A stretch of 20,709 nucleotides of DNA from Sanchytrium tribonematis (taxonomy: Eukaryota > Sanchytriomycota > Sanchytriomycetes > Sanchytriales > Sanchytriaceae), in NCBI GenBank assembly GCA_018985235.1, contig JADGIG010000095.1:1-20709 (forward strand), written 5' to 3'. Numbering within the stretch: the stretch's first letter is position 1; each line of letters begins with the position of its first letter. Made by a program: the position numbers and the translations under genes. Below the pieces are notes generated by a model. The model was not told where the DNA came from. It ran no database searches and was given only the letters and a program-made list of their open reading frames with translations. Below, piece after piece: positions 9,703 through 16,469 of this stretch.

Positions 9703-10165
9703 GAAATTGACTAAATCTGGATGAAGTTGACGTACTTGTACTTAAACAACTAGCTCTTCGAATGAATCTACCGTTTGTCTCATATACTGAACTTTGTGGA
9801 GACGATGTCATTGGAGACAAGAGAGGATTTTGACTTCTTGAAATCGGAGATTGAAGTAGAGGATTTTGGCTGCGCACGATGGGAGAGTCACTCAAATCAG
9901 ATTCTATACTAATAACCGGATCAGTTTCACTGAAGCTAGTTTGAATAACCAGTGCTTTTTTCTTCATCGCCATCTTTTCCATCTTTTCTTGAATCGGACT
10001 TAACCGTCCAATTGTAGTGTTAGGTCTTTGAATTGTGTCATTAGCGAAATCGTTTATCATAAATAAAGGCACGGTACTTCTGGATCTATTATAGTCTAGT
10101 TTTTTCGTAATAACATCATGTTGTATATAATTATGTAATCTTTTTGGATTAAAAGACAAAGCCAT
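9698..10165 (-). CDS. Small Ser/Pro-rich protein, possibly PABIR/FAM122-like
   Basis: From the first ATG (10165) this encodes 155 residues, mostly disordered. A sequence of motifs recalls PABIR/FAM122 proteins, nuclear inhibitors of PP2A-B55: RSRSTVPLF (compare RRSNSAPLI), then NTTIGRLSPIQEKMEKM (compare the helical segment after the second Ser-rich motif), then IQTSFSETDPVISIESDLSD (compare SHSWEESFSLSDND). This similarity is from memory and weak, so the family call is tentative. A short internal duplication, S-P-I-[VS]-R-S-Q-N-P-L-L, follows. A Ser/Thr-rich tail with RRAS, a plausible basophilic kinase site, ends the protein. The frame also continues upstream without an ATG. The AATAAA overlapping its stop supports a real gene. 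Confidence 0.65.
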   Translation of the reverse strand: MALSFNPKRLHNYIQHDVITKKLDYNRSRSTVPLFMINDFANDTIQRPNTTIGRLSPIQEKMEKMAMKKKALVIQTSFSETDPVISIESDLSDSPIVRSQNPLLQSPISRSQNPLLSPMTSSPQSSVYETNGRFIRRASCLSTSTSTSSRFSQFQ

Positions 10166-10475
10166 TAATTCATTGATCTGCGTTGACAATTTATTCCTTC
10201 GAAATGTTCTTTAATTGGGTGACAGTTAAATTTTAATTTTAACTTCCAATCATCTTTGATTTAATATATTGCCTTTATTTTTTCAAAATGGATCAAGTCA
10301 ACAAACATTTCATGTATCCAGAGTTATTTAAAAATTCTTAAAATAAAGCGAAAATTTAGTTCTGAGATTTAAGGTCAAACTAATTTGTTTATTAGATTGA
10401 ATCTCCTTTCTAATTCACAATAAATGAACTTCAATATTTTACGAACATTTATTATATCAAATAAATTCATTCGGA
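10166..10475. other. 310-nt spacer without a convincing gene
   Basis: This AT-rich gap separates the acyltransferase stop from the Ser/Pro-rich gene and presumably holds its promoter and 5' UTR. The only reading frame of note is a 17-codon ATG frame on the plus strand (10288-10341) that ends at TAA followed by AATAAA, probably by chance. A minus-strand AATAAA at 10448-10453 could serve the acyltransferase. Confidence 0.5.
10448..10453 (-). terminator. Candidate poly(A) signal for the acyltransferase
   Basis: AATAAA on the minus strand lies 22 nt beyond the acyltransferase stop codon. Confidence 0.4.
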
Positions 10476-11940
10476 CTAATTTTCTTTCTCAGAGTTATCC
10501 AAATGTAATGGAAGGACTGTATGTTTTTGAGACACAACAGGAACATGATCTGCTCTTTTTTTAACAGATGCGTTAGATAGTACATTAGTAAAATAAATTC
10601 TGCTTGGTTCTTCCAAATAGTAGTGAACAATAGTTGCCACAACAATAGCTAATGCCGATACCTTGTAGATGTCGAGGTTGCTAAACACAAACAATTTGTT
10701 TTCATTCAGACATTTTAAAATTAATAGCACAGGATAATGTGACAAGTATATGGAGAAACTAATTTTCCCCAGGAAGACCAAAACTTGATTTGCCAAGACT
10801 CTGGACACTAAAAAAGCATTGTCAAGGCACAAGAACAAGCATACGGAATAGGAGACTATATTAAGTCTGGTGATTTCGAATTGTGTCGTAAAATGGCCAT
10901 CATCATCTACAAGTACCAATTCTTTGAAATTTAGTAACAAGTAAAGTGACAAGCAATCAAATATTAAGCGTATTGGTTTAAGACTAATTTTGATCCACCC
11001 CAATAGCTTCACCGCAAGAACACCTGCAAAGAAGGCATAAAAAAGGGGCCCAACCATAGTTCCGGTACCAAGCTGAGCGCTGCGATAACCAACATAGGCC
11101 ATCAATTCAAAAGCGAAGACATTCACATAATTAGGGCAAAATCTAATGAATAAAAACATAATAATATTAATAATCCACTCTGCAGACAAACTCCAAGAAG
11201 GGATATTACATCCTGCATTCAATTCCCAACTTTCAAAGTAAGAATGCCAATAATGAGTCAAGGTGTAACATCTGTAAATAAGATCAGGAGAAACCCTTGC
11301 TCTCCAGCTTGCATCGTACATCTCGCCTATGTATACGGTGCACACCATGTAAACTGTTGCGCAAATCCAATGTAATGGATAAAACCTTGCAGCACGACTA
11401 ACCATCAACTCGTAAAGGTTTCCAGACCTTTTAGAATTCCAGTACACCTTTCCTAAAATATGCCCACTAAGTACAACAAAAAAAGGAACCATAATGTTAC
11501 CCAAATGACTGAAGTAAAATAATACATGTTCTGGATCATTTTGTACAGATTTGACATAACTCTCTTCACTAAACTTAACAGAGTCTAGTGTATGATACAC
11601 TACTTATTTAATTTAAATTACCAACAAGTAGCGCTGCAATTCCTCGTAATGCGTCCAAGTGTCCCAACCTCTGTTTTGTTTCATACCACATAAACCTTTT
11701 TGGAAAATATGATGTACAATATCTTGTCCATTTGTCCCATAGTATTACTATTTTTGAATACACCGGAATCAAATTGTCATATTCTACAATAAAACAACCT
11801 AATTTTCCAAGCAACAGAATAACAATTACAAAAGGTGGAATTCCTATATGCATTAAAAATGAGCGACTCATTATTATTACACAAAAAAGTGTAATTAAAT
11901 AAATACAAAATTTGTTTAATTCTTTGTTTTGTTGAAGCAT
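10476..11940 (-). CDS. Acyltransferase-3 family membrane protein
   Basis: Exons 11940-11622 and 11602-10476 join across a 19-nt phase 1 intron to give 481 residues. An N-terminal extension with two membrane segments (about 10-52) precedes the acyltransferase-3 domain. That domain opens with LDALRGIAALLVVVYH, which contains the R-X10-H motif (R99, H110) known to be essential in OafA-type O-acyltransferases. About ten membrane spans follow. They include PFFVVLSGHILGKV, a cysteine-bearing loop ending CNIPSWSLSAEW, and a final FLGKISFSIYLSHYPV..YYLEEPSR, all typical of the family. Members move acyl groups onto sugars or other acceptors at the membrane; the substrate here is unknown. Without splicing, the arginine and the histidine would lie in separate frames. 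First of six same-strand genes. Confidence 0.93.
11603..11621 (-). other. 19-nt intron in the acyltransferase
   Basis: The minus-strand sequence is gtaatttaaattaaataag. Splicing joins GIAALLV to VVYH and so completes the R-X10-H motif. Phase 1, splitting a valine codon. Confidence 0.95.
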
Positions 11941-12252
11941 CAGAAATTGACCCAGTAGGACGCGCGAGATTTATACTTTAAAAAAAGGCCATAACATTAC
12001 ACGACGCGAAACAATTGCGTTGAGGCTCAAGTTTTCAATTGTATCTTAACAATTTTGGAAAATTACTAAAATCAAAGCTCCTCGCAATCACACGTCTCAC
12101 GTAGAAGAGGCTCCAAATATGAATGTAAAATGGATATTCATCTCGAAATTCCACCTGAAAATTATAAATAAATTTTGTAACTAGTTGGAAATAGCTTCCA
12201 TATTATATAAAGTCGATTAAAGAACCTGTTCAATTCCCCTCAAATCTGCTAT

Positions 12253-12462
12253 ATGGATGTATGTTGGGAAACCAGAAACGGTTGCCAAAAAGCTGCAAAT
12301 GTAGTTCTTATTTTAGGTGGTTTCAAAGAAAAAACTGATAATACATTTATGATTGCAAATAAGAAAAATGAAACAACAAGTGCAGCTAAATTAAACATTA
12401 TTAAGATCAAAGAAGATTGCACTATAGAATATACTAAAATAATGCCGACTCTGTGTATCTAA
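12253..12462 (+). mobile_element. Fragment resembling an IS1595/ISXO2-like (Merlin) DNA transposase
   Basis: A 69-codon frame contains VLILGGFKEKTDNTFMI followed by a stretch ending IKEDCTIEYT. This follows the middle of ISXO2/IS1595-family DDE transposases, where a W-V-x-G-G-[IF]-x-x-x-[ST]-x-x-x-F-x-x segment is followed by the R-N-x-x-T-L-x-x-x-I repeat and G-x-x-I-x-x-D. The expected aspartate after the last strand is absent, the frame ends soon after, and no N-terminal zinc ribbon or C-terminal glutamate region is visible. It is therefore a fragment. The similarity is judged by eye. Confidence 0.45.
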
Positions 12463-13139
12463 TTCCGGCAATGGTATTTTAATTTTTACCAACAAATGCC
12501 ATATCTAAAGTAACGAATCTCTTTTTTGTTTCATATTTCACTGGCATATCCCAGACGATTAAGGTAAATTCGTAATTATTAAAGCATTAAATAAATAGGA
12601 TCTACAAACAATTCACAATTCTATACACCCACAAATCTACTTCCACCAATACTAATAATGTATGAAGAACTTTTATTACTGTTCCATTAGAAACTTTTAT
12701 ACTGAACAAATTTGCAATTTAAGGAAAAATTCTGGTTATAAAAAGTATTAAAAAACCACCTATTGGTAATTTGAGAAAATGGATTGTAGTGTATTGAAAT
12801 CAAGTTCCACTTTCATTATTTAAAATGGATTAGAAAGATTTTACTTCAGTGGAAATATTGAAGGCTTGCACTTGGCAAAAGCCAATGACTTGAGTTTTAA
12901 TTATTAATTTAAAAAGAGATTTTTTAAATGCATTAGAAAGAGTTCAAATGTTTAACAAAGCTATGGATTTTTGAGGTGAAAATCCAGCATATTCTTGCTC
13001 ATTTAATATTTGCAACGATATTGATATTACTGATGATTAATCCCAGTTTTTGACTTTGAAAAACAAATTGAAAAGCCAGAAGTTATGGTTCATTTATTGT
13101 TAAGTGAAGAAGAATAAAAGATTGATTTAATGGAACATT

Positions 13140-13350
13140 TATTACTTTGGAGGGGAATAATTTTTTTTTATAGTCAAAATCCTATCTGATTCCCGCGAGG
13201 AACTGGATTTGTAAACACTTTATTTAAAAGTCATTTTACCTGCCTTGTCAAAAGCGTGAAACTGTTATGAGCACTACTTTGATTTCTAGCTATGCTACAA
13301 TTTGCTGTAATGTTTTTGATGGATCTTCTAACAACATATTATGTATTTGT
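13140..13350 (-). mobile_element. Fragment resembling an IS630/Tc1-type DNA transposase N-terminus
   Basis: On the minus strand, MLLEDPSKTLQQIVA, a stop, then LEIKVVLITVSRF reads like the second helix-turn-helix of IS630/Tc1 transposases. After a frame change, KVFTNPVPRESDRILTIKK resembles the family's linker that usually reads K-K-x-x-x-x-P-x-x-R-N-S-x-x-x-x-x-x-R. At least two stops and two frame changes are present, so it is long dead. No terminal inverted repeats or catalytic DDE region were found. The assignment is by eye and tentative. Confidence 0.35.
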
Positions 13351-14005
13351 AATCCATGATGAACGTCTAATATGGGTTGCGACAAAAATGTGACATAGCA
13401 GTATCTATAAAACTATAGCTAATTGAAATTGCAACACAACTGTCCCCCAAGTTTGCGTTTACTATCATTTGTTTGGACTCATTAAATCACAGGTTTATAC
13501 TTTTGACATATTGCACTGTCTTGCTGAATATAGATCATTGTGAGAATAGTGTGATTCCTAAAAATCTTTTTCCATGATATGAAAACATCCCTAAGCACAA
13601 CTTTTGTTTCCAAATGCTTTATAAGTGTATCAATTTTATTAAGACCAAAATAAGTCCAACTTGTATCAAATGACAAAATCAAAATATTTTCAAATAATCA
13701 TTTTCCAAAAGTCAAGGTCAAAATCATTTGGGGTTTTAAAATGGTAAATATGAAGAAAACAAATTTCCAATCAAGGGTGCATTTGGTTGATATTAATTCA
13801 AGAATCCCTTATAAAGTAAAATTTATGATGTATAACTATTTCATTTTTTAGCAATGCAACCTTCTCTTTAATATATACATATCCAACAATTTTGTCTGAC
13901 CTCAATTAATATTGATTAGTGAGACACTTGGCAGCCATTTCTTATAACGATTTTAACCCGCAAAATGACTAAACAAAATAAATAATGGAAATTTAGAGTG
14001 CTTTT

Positions 14006-14209
14006 TCATTTATTGATTATATTGTAGCCTTGGTAGCTTGAGAATTCGTTGCTATATGAATTTAGTGCTTGTAAGTCGAGGTCTCTCAGATTATTTGCAA
14101 CTTCTAGCATATTTCCTTCAATTTCCTTTTTAAATTCACTCAGCCCCATTATTTTTAATCCATTTACCCTTGAGATGGTTGTTGTGATGGAACGTTCTGT
14201 TGGTCTCAT
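14006..14209 (-). CDS. Possible small protein of 67 residues
   Basis: An ATG frame on the minus strand encodes 67 residues, predicted mainly helical, with SEFKKEIEGNMLEVANNLRD and then LDLQALNSY. I assign no family. Two things support it as real. It ends AAT AAA TGA, giving the same poly(A)-signal-at-stop arrangement as the confirmed genes here. It also lies head to head with NAE1, 53 nt between start codons, as a divergent pair would. Against it are its short length and its position at the edge of the gene-poor island. Confidence 0.45.
   Translation of the reverse strand: MRPTERSITTTISRVNGLKIMGLSEFKKEIEGNMLEVANNLRDLDLQALNSYSNEFSSYQGYNIINK
14009..14014 (-). terminator. Poly(A) signal abutting the stop of the 67-residue ORF
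   Basis: The minus strand reads ATC AAT AAA TGA, with AATAAA directly before the stop. Confidence 0.35.
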
Positions 14210-14262
14210 TAATAAGATAAAATTAATGATAAAGGCCTTTTTTGGAGTTGAAACTGTGACAA
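14210..14262. promoter_or_regulatory. 53-nt divergent promoter interval
   Basis: Only 53 nt separate the NAE1 ATG from the start of the minus-strand small ORF. If both genes are real, both promoters must fit in this interval or lie inside the opposite transcript. No clear TATA box stands out. Confidence 0.3.
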
Positions 14263-15553
14263 ATGCGCTATGACAGACAAATTAGAATTTGGAACAAATC
14301 AGGCCAGGACAAAATACATCACTCAAAAGTCCTTTGCCTAGGAGATGGATATATATTATGGGAAGTTTTAAAAAATTTAACACTGGGTGGTTTTGGTACA
14401 TTATTTGTAATGGAAACTGACTTTATTAAATCTAAAATTTCACAGATTCAGTTTTTCAACCCCGAGGTGAATGTGATAATCGTTAATCAATCAAGCATAT
14501 TAGATATAAAGCCAGACATGGTTTTGGAACTTAATTATATTGGTAAAGTTATCGATTCAGTTCATTTTCGAGACATACCGAGTCTAAAGGCATATAGCAA
14601 CGGATTTTATGGCTACATAAGTACGGAATTTGATGGATTCATTGCTAGGAAGAAAGAAAAACATATTGACTTAATGATACGAAATCCGTTTAAAGGACTT
14701 AAGGATTACTTTGAATCATTTAATTTAGACAAATTGAATGATTACGAATATGCGCACGTGCCCTATCCAGTATTTTTGTATAAAGTTCATATATCCTTGG
14801 GTGAGAATCCTTCGCGAGCAGCAATACGTTCCACACTTAAAACATTTATCCGTGCTGGTGTCGAAATGGACAATATTCAGGAGGCAATCGACCATGCTTA
14901 CTACCTCTTTCAGAAAGATATAGATGGCAATGTAGTAGATCTTTTTTCTAATATTGACAAATTAAAAGATCCCCTTAAATCAATAATAACTTCCGTATCC
15001 AATTTTTATGCAAAAAATGGCCGACTTCCAGTCTCAATAGACATTCCGGATCTAAAAGCTACAACCGGAGAATACTTGAAATTCAAAAATTTGTATTCTT
15101 CTCAATTTGATTTGGATTGTCGAGAAATCCAAAATGATTCTATAAATTACCTTGATTGTGAGGATGTTAAAGAAATATGTAGAAATATAAGAGACTACAA
15201 ATTTTGCGAAGGATCTGTCGTTCATTATAAACAATCAACTAAATTTGAGGAGCCTTTTAAAGTGGAAATTGAACCATTCGAATTATTTTCATTCTTAAAT
15301 CTTCATCGACAATACCGCGTTCGTAATCAGACATTTCCCCAGAATTATAATCAATTAAATTGTGATGGTGTTTTAAAAGGGTAGATCATGTTTATTTAGA
15401 TCCCTCTGCAATGGTGAGATATTTGGAACTTCGGCTGTACTTGGAGGAATGATTGCTCAAGAAGTAATTAAGCTAACCACGCAACAATATCTACCTTTAG
15501 AATCTGCAGTGGTATTTGACGGGCTAAATTGTAAAGCTGGTAAAGTTTTTTAA
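14263..15553 (+). CDS. NAE1: NAE1 (APPBP1/Ula1), regulatory subunit of the NEDD8 E1
   Basis: Exons 14263-15380 and 15400-15553 join across a 19-nt phase 2 intron to give 423 residues. The start, MRYDRQIRIWNKSGQDKI, matches the opening of E1-like subunits (compare KYDRQLRLWGDHGQ in human NAE1). The Rossmann-type region follows with ILWEVLKNLTLGGFGTLFVME. FIRAGVEMDNIQEAID lies in the middle. The second exon supplies the conserved C-terminal block EIFGTSAVLGGMIAQEVIKL. NAE1 pairs with UBA3 to activate NEDD8 for cullin modification; UBA3 is not in the window. At 423 residues it is clearly shorter than the human protein (about 534), apparently through loss in the middle. Without splicing, the conserved end would be missing. 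AATAAA follows the stop directly, and ALG14 starts 21 nt later. Confidence 0.92.
15381..15399 (+). other. 19-nt intron in NAE1
   Basis: The sequence is gtagatcatgtttatttag. Splicing joins DGVLKG to SLCNGEIFGTSA, the conserved C-terminal block. Phase 2. It is the least typical of the six, with TTTAT rather than YTAAW at positions 11-15, but A14 is kept. Confidence 0.95.
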
Positions 15554-15554
15554 A

Positions 15555-15560
15555 AATAAA
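15555..15560 (+). terminator. Poly(A) signal just after the NAE1 stop
   Basis: The sequence reads TTT TAA A AATAAA, with the signal one base after the stop and 14 nt before the ALG14 ATG. Confidence 0.5.
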
Positions 15561-15574
15561 TAATCCTCTGAAAC

Positions 15575-16051
15575 ATGATTCTTTGCATATTGGGTTCTGG
15601 AGGTCATACAAGTGAGATGTTTTCATTAATAGAAGACATTGATAGCAAATTAATATTTATCGCATCAAAAGATGATCAATTATCTCAGTTCAAAGCTAAG
15701 CAGAAATATCCAAATTCAAAAATTTATACAATTATTCGACCGAGACTGCCAGCTCAATCATTGCTTTTAGCTTTGCCCCGCATAATTGTTTCTCTAATTC
15801 ATACGATTTATGTTGTGGCGCGTATATTTTACAACAATAGAAACATAAAAATCACATTGGGAAATGGTCCAGGATTGTCACTATTGGTACTATTAATATC
15901 CAAACTTTGTGGTGCCAGTACCGTCTATGTTGAGAGTTTTGCAAGAGTTAAAACACTTTCATTGAGTGGAAAAATAGCAAAACATGTTGTGGATCATTTT
16001 ATTGTTCAATGGAAAGAAAATGAAGGGAAAAGTATGGAATGGATATTGTAA
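15575..16051 (+). CDS. ALG14: ALG14, UDP-GlcNAc transferase subunit
   Basis: This 158-residue protein matches ALG14, which with ALG13 adds the second GlcNAc to dolichol-PP-GlcNAc on the cytoplasmic ER face. Family motifs in order are GSGGHTSEM (7-15), IRPRLPAQS, a hydrophobic helix around LLLALPRIIVSLIHTIYVV, GNGPG, and YVESFARVKTLSLSGKIA leading to DHFIVQW. In known ALG14 an N-terminal transmembrane anchor precedes the GSGGH strand. Here the ATG lies almost at that strand, and an in-frame stop lies six bases upstream, so the anchor is missing unless there is an unseen 5' exon. The C-terminus also departs from the usual short hydrophobic end. The gene sits between NAE1 and the BTG gene with 21- and 27-nt gaps. 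No AATAAA is seen. Confidence 0.92.
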   Translation: MILCILGSGGHTSEMFSLIEDIDSKLIFIASKDDQLSQFKAKQKYPNSKIYTIIRPRLPAQSLLLALPRIIVSLIHTIYVVARIFYNNRNIKITLGNGPGLSLLVLLISKLCGASTVYVESFARVKTLSLSGKIAKHVVDHFIVQWKENEGKSMEWIL

Positions 16052-16078
16052 CTATAGGAGTTTTTGAAACATATTTTG

Positions 16079-16468
16079 ATGCAGAAAGAAATCGATTACG
16101 CAATTAATTTCATCTCTACCATAATTCAAAAGCATGGAATATCTCAGGAGCAATTGTCGGTTTTTAGATCTGAGCTCAGCCAACTTCTGAAAGAAAAAAT
16201 TGGAACAGTTGGATGGTATGTCAATTCTCCGGAACAAGGTTCAGCAAGAAGAGCTATTACGAATTTACAAAGCACTTCGCATGTAGATGTTTGTCTTCAA
16301 AAAGCTGCAATTCAAGCAAATATATTGGATATCCGTTCATTACTACCAGCAGATTTCATACTTTGGATAGATCCAATGTCTGTTAGCTACAGATGCGGAG
16401 ACCATGGTAATGTTTTTACTATATACGATGGGACCAAGCAGGTAGTATTCAGTGATAATAAATTTTGA
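16079..16468 (+). CDS. BTG/Tob-family antiproliferative protein
   Basis: From the ATG at 16079 this encodes 129 residues, almost exactly one BTG/Tob domain. MQKEIDYAINFISTII and the following helices match the domain's N-terminus. The Box A region (about 44-62) contains GWYVNSPEQGSARRAI. Box B (about 88-118) reads RSLLPADFILWIDPMSVSY then CGDHGNVFTIYDG, very close to the family pattern LLPSELTLWVDPYEVSYR..G. These proteins bind the CAF1/CNOT7 deadenylase and slow proliferation by promoting mRNA deadenylation. No extended C-terminal tail like that of Tob is present. The family is best known from animals and close relatives, which bears on the organism. AATAAA lies three bases before the stop. 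Its stop and that of ANKZF1 are one base apart. Confidence 0.92.
   Translation: MQKEIDYAINFISTIIQKHGISQEQLSVFRSELSQLLKEKIGTVGWYVNSPEQGSARRAITNLQSTSHVDVCLQKAAIQANILDIRSLLPADFILWIDPMSVSYRCGDHGNVFTIYDGTKQVVFSDNKF
16457..16462 (+). terminator. Poly(A) signal at the end of the BTG gene
   Basis: The sequence reads GAT AAT AAA TTT TGA, placing AATAAA within the final codons. Confidence 0.5.
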
Positions 16469-16469
16469 T

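Larger units (their letters stand above)
11941..14005. other. Gene-poor island with decayed transposon traces
   Basis: About 2 kb of AT-rich sequence without any intact gene I can support, in contrast to the dense genes on both sides. Translating both strands shows short protein-like patches interrupted by stops and frame changes. One resembles an IS1595/ISXO2 (Merlin) transposase and another an IS630/Tc1-type transposase. A plus-strand patch near 13048-13150 reads PVFDFEKQIEKPEVMVHLLL and then, past a stop, KIDLMEHLLLWRG; it looks coding-derived but I cannot place it. The left end also holds the 5' flank of the acyltransferase gene. Confidence 0.6.

Noticed and set aside
10288-10341. 17-codon ATG frame on the plus strand (MDQVNKHFMYPELFKNS) ending at TAA followed by AATAAA.
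   Set aside because: It shows the local gene-end signature, but it is too short, has no family match, and AATAAA arises often in AT-rich spacers.
13048-13150. Plus-strand patch with PEVMVHLLLSEEE, a stop, then KIDLMEHLLLWRG, as a real exon.
   Set aside because: No 19-nt intron removes the stop, the flanking frames are closed, and no family was recognised; more likely decayed sequence.
13482-13682. Minus-strand frame of 66 codons with IYIQQDSA, which recalls the QQD motif near the catalytic region of Tc1/mariner transposases.
   Set aside because: The surrounding residues do not follow the family, and it lies on the wrong side of the helix-turn-helix-like fragment for a single element. Kept only as a weak hint.
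16024-16090. A further intron at the ALG14 end (gtatgg..actatag, 26 nt) that would change its C-terminus.
   Set aside because: Its length and inner sequence do not match the 19-nt standard, and the resulting tail does not look more like ALG14.
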